Shown piece by piece: positions 18,897-29,192 of a DNA stretch of 57,366 bases (its first letter is position 1; every line of letters begins with the position of its first letter). Source of the stretch: Pseudomonadota bacterium (lineage in GTDB: Bacteria > Pseudomonadota > Gammaproteobacteria > Burkholderiales > Rhodocyclaceae); assembly GCA_018262195.1 (NCBI GenBank), contig JAGTRS010000025.1:1-57366 (forward strand), given 5' to 3'. The translations under genes and the position numbers were made by a program. The notes beneath the pieces are model-generated. The model saw nothing but the letters and a program-made list of their open reading frames with translations, had not been told where the DNA came from and searched no databases.

Positions 18897-19787
18897 TTAT
18901 TTGCTCGGGCGGTGGCTACGTGCGACATCGAGGTGGGCGCAGAGTTTCTCGGCGCCATCGAGGATGCGTGGTGTGTGACGTTGCATGATGTCAGGATTGA
19001 TATGGAACAGATTGTTGCGTTTGACTGCCGTCATCCGTGTCCACTTGTCCCAGTCATGCAACCATTCCGGCTTGGCGTCGCCCATGCCGGTGGCGATGAT
19101 GGCTTCGGGGTCCGCTTCGAGCACGGCTTCGACACTGACTGTCGGGGCCATCTTGCCGAGGTGGCCGAAAACGTTGGTTCCGCCACAAAGATTGATTGCG
19201 TCGCTGATGATCTGCGGGCCGCCGACAGTCATCAGTGGTGCTTTCCAGATTTGATAGAACACCCGGACCTTCGGTTTACCGGCATTGGCGGCACGCAGGT
19301 TTTCCAGGTGTTTGCGGAAGCGCTCGGCCGTGGCATTGGCGACGGCCTCGGTGCCGGCCAGTTGGCCGAGCCGGACTAGCTGATCGGCGACGTTTTCCAT
19401 CTTGTTCGGTTGTGAAACATAGACCGTCAGGCCCAGCCCCTTCAGCTTGTCGACCTGCGGCATGTTGTTGCCGCTCTCCCAGGCGAGGACCAGATCCGGT
19501 TTGAGGGCGGCAACGGCTTCCAGATCAATGCGCGAATAGCCACCGACGCGCGGCACCTTCTTGGCTTCCGGCGGGAAGTCGCTGTATTCGACGGTGCCGA
19601 CCAGTCGGTCGCCGGCACCTGCGGCGTAGAGGCTCTCGGCAATGTGGGGGGCGAGGGCGACGATGCGTTTGGCCGGCGCCTTGAGGCGGACTTCCTGGCC
19701 GGTGTCGTCCTTGAAGACGAGGTCTGCATGGGCGGCGGCAGACACGGCAAAGGCTGCAGCCAAGGCCGAAAGCAAGTGGATTTTCAT
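18897..19787 (-). CDS. btuF: Periplasmic cobalamin-binding protein
   Basis: 296 residues with a signal peptide ([20 protein letters not shown]) and a periplasmic binding fold: RIVALAPHIAESLYAAGAGD, LEAVAALKPDLVLAWESGNN, VEAVLEADPEAIIATGMG. It would capture corrinoids for an inner-membrane ABC importer, but no btuC or btuD lies in the window. ATG 19787 overlaps the cobD stop by 4 bases; an in-frame ATG at 19799 adds four residues. The open frame continues far upstream through cobD, but that part is an out-of-frame shadow. Confidence 0.92.
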   Translation of the reverse strand: MKIHLLSALAAAFAVSAAAHADLVFKDDTGQEVRLKAPAKRIVALAPHIAESLYAAGAGDRLVGTVEYSDFPPEAKKVPRVGGYSRIDLEAVAALKPDLVLAWESGNNMPQVDKLKGLGLTVYVSQPNKMENVADQLVRLGQLAGTEAVANATAERFRKHLENLRAANAGKPKVRVFYQIWKAPLMTVGGPQIISDAINLCGGTNVFGHLGKMAPTVSVEAVLEADPEAIIATGMGDAKPEWLHDWDKWTRMTAVKRNNLFHINPDIMQRHTPRILDGAEKLCAHLDVARSHRPSK

Positions 19788-20768
19788 GCAGGTTTCCATT
19801 CGGCAAGTGCCTTGCCCAGACGTTGCCATTCGGTTTCGCCGCCGGGCAGGCCAAAGCGGAGCAGGGGCTGCTGGTCGAAGCGACGGGTCAGGATGCCCTG
19901 GCGGGCGAGGGCTTCGTGTAATTCGGCGGCGTGTTGGGTGGTCAGCGTGGCGAAAAGGGCGGCTGACTTGACCTCGCCGAGGGGCGCGAGCATCTGATTC
20001 AAACGTTCGCCTGCAGCCAGCAGGCGGGGACGGGTTGCGCCCTGCCAGACGGTATCCTGCAGGGCCAGTCTGGCCGCTTCGCGTGAAGGCCCGCTGATGG
20101 TCCATGGGCCCATGGACTCGCTCATCCGGCCGAGCAGTTCGGGGGCGCCAAACACGAAGCCGACGCGGATTCCTGCCAAGCCGAAGAATTTGCCGATTGA
20201 ACGGAAGACGATCAGGTTGGGGGCTTCTTCGCCACCGGCCAGCGGAGTCAGGCTGTCTTCCGGCGTCGCGTCGATGAAGGCCTCGTCGACAATCAGCCAG
20301 CCGCCGCGTTTCTTGAGCTGCCGGGCTGCGTCGAGCACGATGGCGTGCGGATGGCGGTCGGCGGTCGGGTTGTTCGGGTTGCACAGCAGCACGTAAGGAG
20401 TCGCTGCCGCCAGCGCCCGCGGCAACAGGGCATTCTGCAGGAAGCGGATCTTGTGGCCGGCGTGTTGCCAGGCCTGCGGATGCTCGGCGTAGATCGGCGA
20501 AATGCAGGCAACAACGGCGCGAGGCAGCAGGGTGGGCAGCCACTGGATGGCAGCCTGCGAACCGGCAACGGGCAGCAGGTTGCTGTTGCCGTAATACGCT
20601 GCTGCCGCGCTTTCGAGGCCGTCATTGGATTCCGGCAGGCGCTGCCAGACTGCAGGCGGCAGCGCCGGAACCGGCCATGGGTCAGGGTTGATGCCGGTGG
20701 ACAGGTCAAGCCAGTTATCCAGCGGAATGTTGTAGTGTGCCGCGGCTTCACGCAGGCGGCCGCCGTGT

Positions 20769-20776
<8 letters not shown>
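19784..20776 (-). CDS. cobD: Threonine-phosphate decarboxylase (CobD/CobC)
   Basis: PLP enzyme making (R)-1-amino-2-propanol phosphate, the linker between the corrin ring and the nucleotide loop. From ATG 20776 ([12 protein letters not shown]) it has 330 residues. The class-I aminotransferase fold is clear: [17 protein letters not shown], and the PLP lysine in [16 protein letters not shown] (Lys196 from this start). A TTG at 20788 would add four residues. The start overlaps the end of cbiB by 8 bases. In E. coli nomenclature this is cobD; some genomes call it cobC. Confidence 0.95.
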
Positions 20777-22672
<1,896 letters not shown>

Positions 22673-22736
22673 TTTCCTGAAATTCAGGAGGATCGATGGT
22701 GCCATAATTACCGCCTTTTTACACCCCAGACCCACC

Positions 22737-24200
22737 ATGTCCTGTTCGTCGCTAATGGTCCAAGGCACTACCTCCGATGCCGGCAAGTCCACGCTGGTCG
22801 CCGCCCTGTGTCGCATCCTGATGCGTCGGGGAGTGAAGGTGGCGCCGTTCAAGCCGCAGAACATGGCGCTGAATTCGGCGGTGACGGTCGATGGCGGCGA
22901 GATTGGTCGGGCGCAGGCCTTGCAGGCACTGGCCTGCGGCCTGGAGCCGCATACCGATTTCAATCCGGTCCTGCTCAAACCGACTACCGACAAGAAGGCG
23001 CAGGTGATCATCCATGGCAAGGTGGCGATTGATCTCGACGCCAAGGCCTATCACGCCTACAAACCTCGGGCGATGGGGGCGGTGCTGGAATCCTGGGCAC
23101 GCCTGACAGAGAAGTACGAGTGCGTGATCGTCGAAGGCGCCGGCTCGCCGGCCGAGATCAACCTGCGTGACCGCGACATTGCCAACATGGGCTTTGCCGA
23201 GGCGGTCGATTGCCCTGTGATCATCGTCGCCGACATCGATCGTGGCGGGGTTTTTGCGCATCTGGTCGGCACGCTGGACCTGCTGTCGCCCTCCGAGCAG
23301 AACCGGGTCAAGGGTTTTGTCATCAACCGTTTTCGTGGCGACATTGCCTTGCTTGAATCGGGTCTGACCTGGCTGGAAGAACGCACCGGCAAGCCGGTTC
23401 TGGGCGTCCTGCCCTACCTGCACGGCCTGATGCTTGATGCCGAGGATGCCATCGCCACCGCAGCAGTCGGTGGCAAGAAGGCGGCGAAACTGAAAGTGGT
23501 GGCCCCGGCCTATCCGCGTGTTTCCAACCACAACGATCTCGACCCGCTGCGCTTGCACCCGGAAGTCGATTTTCGCTGGATCGGGCCGGGCGAAAGGCCG
23601 CCGGCGGCCGATCTGATTGTTTTGCCCGGTTCCAAGGCCGTGCGCGCCGACATCGACTGGTTGCGGACGCAGGGCTGGGGCGAGGCGATCAACAAGCATC
23701 TGCGCTACGGTGGCAAGGTCATCGGGCTGTGCGGCGGCTACCAGATGCTGGGCAAGATGATCCACGATCCGCAGGGGCTGGAGGGGCAGCCGGGCAGTAC
23801 GGCTGGCCTCGGTGTGCTGGATGTGGAAACGACCCTGGAAGCCGAGAAACAACTGCGCAATGTGAGCGGTCACTTGTCGCTGCCGGGGCGGCCGGCTATG
23901 ACCGGTTACGAAATCCACCTCGGCGTGACGCGCGGTGAAGGATTGGCACAGGGGGCCGTGGAGCTGGCTGACGGCTCGCTTGATGGTGCCGTTTCAGCCG
24001 ACGATCAGGTCTTTGCCACCTACTGCCATGGGGTCTTTGATCACCCGGATGCCCTGACCGCGCTGCTCGCCTGGGCAGGCATGACCGAGACCGAACAAGT
24101 CGATTTCGCGGCGCGCCGTGAGGCCGATCTCGACCGCCTGGCCGATTCGGTCGAAGCAGCGCTGGACTGGGTCAAGCTGTCGCCGCTGCTCCCCGGCTGA
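22737..24200 (+). CDS. cobQ: Adenosylcobyric acid synthase (glutamine-hydrolysing)
   Basis: Amidates four carboxylates of adenosylcobyrinic acid a,c-diamide (CobQ/CbiP). 487 residues: an N-terminal dethiobiotin-synthetase-like ATPase with P-loop [11 protein letters not shown] (residues 10-20) and a C-terminal class-I glutamine amidotransferase with nucleophile Cys332 in GLCGGYQML and His431 in [10 protein letters not shown]. The start is ATG 22737 ([10 protein letters not shown]); the frame stays open upstream through the antisense riboswitch, but that part is non-coding. It is divergent from bluB. Its stop is 5 bases from the convergent response-regulator stop. Confidence 0.95.
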   Translation: MSCSSLMVQGTTSDAGKSTLVAALCRILMRRGVKVAPFKPQNMALNSAVTVDGGEIGRAQALQALACGLEPHTDFNPVLLKPTTDKKAQVIIHGKVAIDLDAKAYHAYKPRAMGAVLESWARLTEKYECVIVEGAGSPAEINLRDRDIANMGFAEAVDCPVIIVADIDRGGVFAHLVGTLDLLSPSEQNRVKGFVINRFRGDIALLESGLTWLEERTGKPVLGVLPYLHGLMLDAEDAIATAAVGGKKAAKLKVVAPAYPRVSNHNDLDPLRLHPEVDFRWIGPGERPPAADLIVLPGSKAVRADIDWLRTQGWGEAINKHLRYGGKVIGLCGGYQMLGKMIHDPQGLEGQPGSTAGLGVLDVETTLEAEKQLRNVSGHLSLPGRPAMTGYEIHLGVTRGEGLAQGAVELADGSLDGAVSADDQVFATYCHGVFDHPDALTALLAWAGMTETEQVDFAARREADLDRLADSVEAALDWVKLSPLLPG

Positions 24201-24205
24201 GCGCT

Positions 24206-25555
24206 TCAGGCGGCCGGCTTTTCCTCGTGGTGGATGCGCTTGAGCGCCACCTGCTTCTGGATCTCGCGGAAATCCTTTTCCCGGCCGTGCAGCGCATATT
24301 GCGTGCGGATCATCCCGAAAACCTTCTTGGCATCGAGGCCGGCCATCAACTGTTCGGTATGGAGGTCGGCCAGTTCGTGATCGCCGACCGAAAGTGCCGC
24401 CCGCATCACATCGATGCTGGCGGTCGGGCCCAGGTCGCTGCCGAGCAGGGCAGGGCGCAGGCCGGCAAAGCGGGTCTTGCCCTTTTCCGGTGAGCTGATG
24501 GCGAGCAGGGCGGCAAAACTGGCCTGCTCGGCGAGATTCATCGCCTGAACTTCAGCATCGCGCATGCCGACCAGCACCTTTTCCGCCGAAATCTTGTCGC
24601 CGGCATCCACATGGCTGCGGGCCATGGTCAGCCGGTCTTCCGGCGAGATGGCGCCGGGCATGGTGTCGTTGGCGATGACGTCGGCCATTGCAGCGCGTGC
24701 CGTTTCGGTGTCGCCGTTCAGGGTGGCGGCTTCGGCCAGCAGGCGCTTGCGCAGATAGTTGCGGGGCGTTTTCTTCGCCACCTCGTCAAGCACCTTCTGG
24801 GCTTCGGCATGTTCGCCCTGGGCCATGCAGATGCTGGCCTTGAGGTCCGAAGCATCGAAGAAGTGCGGTGTGCCGGCGACGACCTTGTCGATTTCGGCGC
24901 GCGCCTCGGTCAGACGATTCTGCTTGTGCAACGAGCGGGCGACCCCGGCCCGAGCCCACGGGAATTCGTAGTTTTCCAGAATGGTCCGATAGGCCTTTTC
25001 GGATGCTTCGGCATCGCCACTGGCCAGCAGCACTTCCGCTTGCTGACGCAGAATCTCGAAACGATACGGTCGGCCGGTTTCGCTGGCGCGTTGCGCTTCA
25101 AGGATGGCCAGCGCCCTGGCGAACTCCTGTTTGCGCTTTTCCTTGTAGTAGGCGGCGAAGAAGTTCTTTTTGGCGACGATCCGGTCCAGCCGGAGGACGA
25201 GTTTGTCGGGCGAGAACGGCTTGATGATGTAGTCGTCCGGCACCAGCTCGACGGCCGAAACCACCTGCTCGTAGGATTGTTCGCCGGTGACCATCATGAA
25301 GATCGTTTCATCCGGCAGCAGATTGAAGCGCCGCAACTCTTCGAGCAACTGCTGCCCCGAACGGCCTTCGCCCAGCATGTAATCGCAGAGGATCACGTCC
25401 GGGGCGTTATTGCGGATGCGGTAGATGGCATCCTGATAATTGGAGGCGAATTCGACGGCGAAGGCACCTATCGTCTGGGCGATCGTCCGCAGCGCGTCGC
25501 GGGCCTGTGGCTGGTCGTCGATGACGAGAAAACGCTTCTTGTTGTAGTCGCTCAT
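24206..25555 (-). CDS. Response regulator: CheY-like receiver with TPR-rich C-terminus
   Basis: 449 residues. The receiver (about 8-130) keeps the acidic pair DD (14-15 of VIDDQ), phosphoacceptor Asp58 in ILCDYMLGE, the Thr of MMVTGEQ and the Lys of YIIKPFSP. From residue 150 on it is helical and repeat-like (LASGDAEASEKAYRTILENY, KQNRLTEARAEIDKVVAG, AQGEHAEAQKVLDEVAKKT), i.e. TPR-type protein-interaction repeats. There is no DNA-binding or enzymatic output domain. It shares one base with the upstream histidine kinase gene, so they are a cognate pair. Relation to cobalamin is unknown. Confidence 0.9.
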   Translation of the reverse strand: MSDYNKKRFLVIDDQPQARDALRTIAQTIGAFAVEFASNYQDAIYRIRNNAPDVILCDYMLGEGRSGQQLLEELRRFNLLPDETIFMMVTGEQSYEQVVSAVELVPDDYIIKPFSPDKLVLRLDRIVAKKNFFAAYYKEKRKQEFARALAILEAQRASETGRPYRFEILRQQAEVLLASGDAEASEKAYRTILENYEFPWARAGVARSLHKQNRLTEARAEIDKVVAGTPHFFDASDLKASICMAQGEHAEAQKVLDEVAKKTPRNYLRKRLLAEAATLNGDTETARAAMADVIANDTMPGAISPEDRLTMARSHVDAGDKISAEKVLVGMRDAEVQAMNLAEQASFAALLAISSPEKGKTRFAGLRPALLGSDLGPTASIDVMRAALSVGDHELADLHTEQLMAGLDAKKVFGMIRTQYALHGREKDFREIQKQVALKRIHHEEKPAA

Positions 25556-26163
25556 CAGGGCAACCGCAATTCAAAGTGGCCGCCTCCGAGGCTGCCGCCA
25601 TTGCTCAAATGCAGGCTGCCGTGCTGGCCCTTGCGCGTATGCAGTTCGGCCAGCCGGTTGGCGACCATCAGGCCGGTGCCGTGTTCCGGCGGCAGCGCGG
25701 AAAAGCCAGGACCATCGTCTTCGACCCTGAGGACGAGCCAGCCATCTTCTGATGCGGCGCTCAGCCTGATCTGGTCGCGGGCAAAGCGTCCGGCATTCTG
25801 CACGGCATTGTTCAACATGTCAGTGATCAGGTCGCGGTCCAGCGGCCATTCGTCGAATACCTGGCAATCGGCCGTCAGCGTGATGTTTTCGCCGGACAGG
25901 TGTTTCTTTTGGGCAAGCACGACTTCTTCGCACAGATCGGCCACCAGCACCGGCGTGACCCCCAGCGTCGCGTCGTGGCGCAGAACGCCATAGGCAGCCA
26001 GCGTACGGGACAGGCGGTTGCCCGCCGCTTCGATGGCGTAACGGGCTTCGCTCATGGTCAGGCCATGCTTGGCTTCGGCGGCCGCAATCAGCGATTCGGC
26101 GATGAACAGCTGGTTCTTCGCGTCATGAACGCCTGAAGCCAGGATGTCGAGCAGTTTGTGCAT
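25555..26163 (-). CDS. Minimal cytosolic histidine kinase
   Basis: 202 residues from ATG 26163, which has GGAGGGGG about 10 bases upstream. It has a short dimerisation/phosphoacceptor helix (His13 in GVHDAKNQL, an HDxKN H-box), then a HATPase_c domain with N-box NNAVQNA and G-boxes EDDGPGFS and GTGLMVANRLA. There is no sensory, PAS or membrane segment, so the input must come from a partner protein. It partners with the receiver-TPR protein encoded directly downstream. Confidence 0.88.
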   Translation of the reverse strand: MHKLLDILASGVHDAKNQLFIAESLIAAAEAKHGLTMSEARYAIEAAGNRLSRTLAAYGVLRHDATLGVTPVLVADLCEEVVLAQKKHLSGENITLTADCQVFDEWPLDRDLITDMLNNAVQNAGRFARDQIRLSAASEDGWLVLRVEDDGPGFSALPPEHGTGLMVANRLAELHTRKGQHGSLHLSNGGSLGGGHFELRLP

Positions 26164-26273
26164 GTTTGAATCCCCCTCCAAAGACATCTGTCGTGTCTAT
26201 CTGCAGCAAGGATACCGATCTTTTTGTCGTGATGCCTGCCTTCGGAGAAATGCGCAGGGAATTTTCCGCCGGT

Positions 26274-26831
26274 TCAGCCGGCGGCGGACTTGAGGCTCAG
26301 CGGCAGTCCGGCAGCGACCAGTGTTACCTGATCGCACCCCGCGGCGACGCGCTGGTTCAGGCGTCCCTGTTCGTCGGCAAACAGGCGGGAAACCGGATGC
26401 ATCGGCACGATGCCCCAGCCCACCTCGTTGGAGACCAGAATGATGTGGCCGGGCAGTTGCGGCAGCAGTTCGATCAGGGCGTTGGTTTCCGCACGGAACA
26501 GCGGGCAGTCGATGGCCTCGCCAGCTTCGGCCTGCGCAGCGGCCTGGCCGGCGAACAGCAGGTTGGAGAGCCACAAGGTCAGGCAATCGACCAGCACGCA
26601 GGTGTCCGGCGCCGCCAGTTCGCGCAGCCGGGCCGCCAGGTAAAGGGTTTCCTCGGTGCAGCCCCACTCGGCCGGTCGGCGTTCGCGGTGATGGGCCACA
26701 CGGCGGGCCATTTCGCCGTCGAGCGCCTGGGCCGTGGCGAGGTAGGTCACCTTGAGTCCGGAGTCGCGCGCACGTTGTTCGGCCAGAAGGCTCTTGCCGG
26801 ACCTGGCGCCGCCGAGAATCAGTTCATTCAT
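26274..26831 (-). CDS. cobU: Adenosylcobinamide kinase / guanylyltransferase
   Basis: Bifunctional enzyme that phosphorylates adenosylcobinamide and then makes adenosyl-GDP-cobinamide. 185 residues from ATG 26831 with P-loop LILGGARSGKS at the N-terminus, HRERRPAEW (the GMP-accepting His region), VDCLTLWLSNLL and SNEVGWGIVP, all typical of CobU. The open frame extends to 26891 but that part overlaps the promoter of the divergent riboswitch. It stands alone on the minus strand. Confidence 0.95.
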   Translation of the reverse strand: MNELILGGARSGKSLLAEQRARDSGLKVTYLATAQALDGEMARRVAHHRERRPAEWGCTEETLYLAARLRELAAPDTCVLVDCLTLWLSNLLFAGQAAAQAEAGEAIDCPLFRAETNALIELLPQLPGHIILVSNEVGWGIVPMHPVSRLFADEQGRLNQRVAAGCDQVTLVAAGLPLSLKSAAG

Positions 26832-26871
26832 GGCCGGCATTTTGGGTGAAGGCCGGCCCGGCGGCAACCGG

Positions 26872-26877
26872 TATAAT
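26872..26877 (+). promoter_or_regulatory. -10 box of the riboswitch-cobT transcript
   Basis: Perfect TATAAT preceded by ACCGG, about 13-18 bases before the first conserved part of the riboswitch. No good -35 at 16-18 bases spacing. Position is right for transcription of the aptamer and cobT. Confidence 0.6.
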
Positions 26878-26889
26878 TTTGCCTTCGAC

Positions 26890-27042
26890 AATACGGAACC
26901 CGGTGCGAGTCTGACTCAATTCCGGGGCGGGCCCGCCGCTGTAATCGGGGACCGATGCCGCAACAGCCACTGCAATGGGGAAACAGACCCGGCGGGAAGG
27001 CGCGGTAAAGGGACGATCCGAAAGCCAGAAGACGTGTCGAAA
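26890..27042 (+). ncRNA. Cobalamin riboswitch upstream of cobT
   Basis: Plus-strand aptamer: CCGGTGCGAGTCTGACTCAA, GGGCGGGCCCGCCGCTGTAA, TCGGGGACCGATGCC, GCCACTG followed by GGGAAA...CCCGGCGGGAAGGCGC, and the B12 box AAAGCCAGAAGACGTGTC near 27021-27038. The order and spacing match the cobalamin class; the B12 box differs slightly from the common form (GACGTGTC). A strong intrinsic terminator lies 140 bases downstream, right before cobT. Confidence 0.93.
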
Positions 27043-27047
27043 CAAGA

Positions 27048-27129
27048 AACGCCAACAAAATGATCCTGGCGTTGTTGTGCCGCCTTGCCGTACGCCTTGT
27101 ACTGCCTTCGGCGGCACGCCTAGCCAGGA
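27048..27129 (+). promoter_or_regulatory. Alternative hairpins between riboswitch and terminator
   Basis: Two mutually exclusive pairings share the same bases. AACGCCA (27048-27054) pairs perfectly with TGGCGTT (27067-27073). Alternatively TCCTGGC (27064-27070) pairs with GCCAGGA (27123-27129), closing a second perfect stem GTGCCGCC (27077-27084) / GGCGGCAC (27110-27117). Placement in the expression platform suggests a switching role. A 33-codon ATG frame (27060-27161) also runs through it. Confidence 0.5.
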
Positions 27130-27180
27130 CCGCTTCGCTTCATGTTGTCGGTGTTTCTTGATCTTTGAAGCCTGTGGACA

Positions 27181-27231
27181 GGGCTTCGCGGCAGCGTTGG
27201 CCAAACGTTGTCGCGAGGCCCTTTTGCTTTT
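27181..27231 (+). terminator. Intrinsic terminator/attenuator before cobT
   Basis: An 18-bp stem: 27181-27198 (GGGCTTCGCGGCAGCGTT) with 27204-27221 (AACGTTGTCGCGAGGCCC), three G-U pairs and no mismatch, a 5-base loop GGCCA, and then TTTTGCTTTT. GGAGA for cobT follows at once. This is the expected off-state of a transcription-terminating cobalamin riboswitch. Confidence 0.9.
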
Positions 27232-27241
27232 GGAGAATCGG

Positions 27242-28288
27242 ATGCATTCGTTTGAAATTTCTACCCCGGACTGCGGTCTGGAAACTGCCCTGCAAAACAA
27301 GATCGACCGCAAGACCAAGCCGCTCGGCGCGCTTGGTCAGCTTGAAAAAGTCGCCAAAAAAATCGGTCTGGTTCAGCAAACGCTGACTCCACAACTGAAC
27401 AACCCGCAAATGCTGGTTTTCGCAGGCGACCATGGCGCAGCCAAGGCCGGCGTCTCGGCTTACCCGCAGGACGTTACCTGGCAAATGGTCGAGAACTTCC
27501 TGGCCGGCGGTGCCGCGATCAACGTCTTTGCCCGGCAGAACGGGCTCGGCCTCTCGGTCGTCGATGCCGGTGTGGCCCACGATTTCGGCAAGCGGCCCGG
27601 CCTGATCGACGCCAAGGTCGCGGCCGGCACGGCCAATTACATCGAACAAGCGGCCATGACGGCCGCCCAGTGCGAACAGGCGATCCAGAATGGCGCCGCC
27701 ATCGTCCGCCAGTTGGCAGCGAATGGCTGCAATGTCGTTGGTTTCGGCGAAATGGGCATCGGCAATACCGCTTCTGCCTCGCTACTTACGCATTGTCTGA
27801 CCGGCCTGCCATTGGCCGAATGCGTCGGGCGCGGCACCGGGCTGGACGATGCCGGCCTGGCGCGCAAGCAGGATCTGCTTGACCAGGCCCTGCTGCGCTA
27901 CCGCAACGCCGGTGGCGATAACGATGCATTCAAGGTGCTGGCCGAATTTGGCGGCTTCGAAATCGCCGCCATGGTTGGTGCCATGCTGGCGGCTGCCGAA
28001 GCGAAAATGGTGCTGCTGATCGACGGTTTCATCGTCGGTTCGGCTGCCTTGGTGGCTTCCCGACTTGCCCCTGCCTTGCTCGACTACTGCGTCTTCTGCC
28101 ATCGCTCTGCCGAGGCCGGTCATCGCACGCAATTGCTGGCGATGGGCGCCGAGCCGCTGCTCGACCTCGGCCTGCGCCTCGGCGAAGGCACTGGCGCCGC
28201 GCTGGCCTATCCGCTGGTGCAAGCGGCCGTCAGTTTCCTCAACGAGATGGCCAGCTTCGAATCGGCCGGCGTGTCAGACAAGGAATAA
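27242..28288 (+). CDS. cobT: Nicotinate-nucleotide:DMB phosphoribosyltransferase
   Basis: Activates DMB to alpha-ribazole 5'-phosphate. 348 residues from ATG 27242, 10 bases after the leader terminator. Motifs: [28 protein letters not shown] (substrate loop), [13 protein letters not shown] and the catalytic Glu315 in [14 protein letters not shown]. Earlier in-frame starts (from 26975) lie inside the riboswitch and can be discounted. First gene of cobT-cobS-(orf)-cobC. Confidence 0.97.
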   Translation: MHSFEISTPDCGLETALQNKIDRKTKPLGALGQLEKVAKKIGLVQQTLTPQLNNPQMLVFAGDHGAAKAGVSAYPQDVTWQMVENFLAGGAAINVFARQNGLGLSVVDAGVAHDFGKRPGLIDAKVAAGTANYIEQAAMTAAQCEQAIQNGAAIVRQLAANGCNVVGFGEMGIGNTASASLLTHCLTGLPLAECVGRGTGLDDAGLARKQDLLDQALLRYRNAGGDNDAFKVLAEFGGFEIAAMVGAMLAAAEAKMVLLIDGFIVGSAALVASRLAPALLDYCVFCHRSAEAGHRTQLLAMGAEPLLDLGLRLGEGTGAALAYPLVQAAVSFLNEMASFESAGVSDKE

Positions 28289-28308
28289 GCTGGCCAAAAG
28301 AAACCGTC

Positions 28309-28366
28309 ATTCCCTTACCCCAAGGGCACATCCTGCGGGGCGAGAAAGCGGGAATCCAGGAATTCC
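28309..28366. repeat. REP-like palindromic element between cobT and cobS
   Basis: ATTCCC (28309-28314) and GGGAAT (28350-28355) arms flank inner CCCC and GGGG blocks, followed by CCAGGAATTCCAG. The outline, GTCATTCCC...AAAGCGGGAATCCAG, is that of intergenic REP-type palindromes dispersed in proteobacterial genomes. Only one copy is in this window, so its dispersed nature cannot be shown here. Confidence 0.55.
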
Positions 28367-28369
28367 AGA

Positions 28370-29140
28370 ATGATCCGTCGCGAACTTGAATACTTCTTCG
28401 GCGCCATCCGCTTCTTCACGCGGCTGCCGGTGCCAGGCTGGGTCGGGCATTCGGCCGAGGCGCTGAACCACTCGGCCCGCTACTTCCCCGCCGTCGGCCT
28501 GATGGTCGGCGGCATCGGTGCGCTAGTCTATCTCGGTGCCGCCTTGCTCTGGCCGCAGCCGGTCGCCGTGTTGTTGTCGATGGCGGCAACCATCTATGCG
28601 ACCGGTGCCTTCCATGAAGATGGCCTGTCCGATACCGCCGATGGCCTCGGCGGCGGCTGGGAAAAGGTGCGCATCCTGGAAATCATGAAGGACTCCCGCG
28701 TCGGCAGCTACGGCGTCGTCGCGCTGGTGCTGGCACTGCTCGGCAAGTTCGTGCTGCTTTCCTCGTTGGAGCCGGCACTGGTGCCAATCGCCCTGCTCGC
28801 CGGCCACGCCGTCTCCCGCTTCTACGCCACCGTGCTGCTGGCAACCATGGACTACGTTCGCGAAGATCAACTCAGCAAAGCCAAGCCGCTGGCCACCCGA
28901 ATGTCGGGCGGAGCCATGCTGGTGGCGCTGTGCTTCGCGATCGCTCCGCTGCTTGGGCTGCCGTTGTTCCAGGTGTTAGCCGGGGTCGCGCTGGCTAGCA
29001 TGGCTACCCTGTGGCTGGCCCGCAAATTCCACCGTTGGCTGGGTGGTTATACGGGGGATTGCCTAGGTGCGACGCAGCAACTGGCCGAGATTGCGTTTTA
29101 CCTGGGCCTGGTTGCGAATTTTTCGGCCCTTAAGGCTTAA
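28370..29140 (+). CDS. cobS: Adenosylcobinamide-GDP ribazoletransferase
   Basis: Polytopic membrane enzyme that joins alpha-ribazole(-phosphate) to adenosyl-GDP-cobinamide, the last assembly step. 256 residues: FFGAIRFFTRLPVPGWVG at the N-terminus, the DxxxD-type metal site FHEDGLSDTADGLGGGW with MKDSRVGSYG, and a C-terminal GGYTGDCLGATQQLAEIAF, all typical of CobS. Several hydrophobic helices are visible between these. Confidence 0.96.
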   Translation: MIRRELEYFFGAIRFFTRLPVPGWVGHSAEALNHSARYFPAVGLMVGGIGALVYLGAALLWPQPVAVLLSMAATIYATGAFHEDGLSDTADGLGGGWEKVRILEIMKDSRVGSYGVVALVLALLGKFVLLSSLEPALVPIALLAGHAVSRFYATVLLATMDYVREDQLSKAKPLATRMSGGAMLVALCFAIAPLLGLPLFQVLAGVALASMATLWLARKFHRWLGGYTGDCLGATQQLAEIAFYLGLVANFSALKA

Positions 29141-29160
29141 CGAGCAAGCGTTTCTGGAGC

Positions 29161-29192
29161 GCATATCGGTGAAAAGAAGAAAATTGATATGC
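29161..29192. repeat. Inverted repeat over the start of the small membrane ORF
   Basis: GCATATC (29161-29167) and GATATGC (29186-29192) flank an 18-base A-rich spacer; the ORF start codon ATG (29189) is within the right arm. TGCGATAT also occurs twice (29190-29197 and 29219-29226). It could be an operator or a start-occluding hairpin; no protein is known to bind it. Confidence 0.35.

Noticed and set aside
19788..20543. Long N-terminal extension of the btuF frame (548 codons in all)
   Set aside because: It is an out-of-frame, Arg/Pro-rich shadow of cobD; the real gene starts at ATG 19787 with a signal peptide and a 4-base overlap with the cobD stop.
22686..22707. AGGAGG followed by ATG GTG CCA TAA upstream of cobQ
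   Set aside because: A three-codon frame with a good ribosome site by chance; the AGGAGG is part of a palindrome near the antisense riboswitch.
28309..28366. CRISPR repeat or insertion-sequence end
   Set aside because: Only one copy, no spacers, no transposase; the shape is that of a REP-type palindrome.
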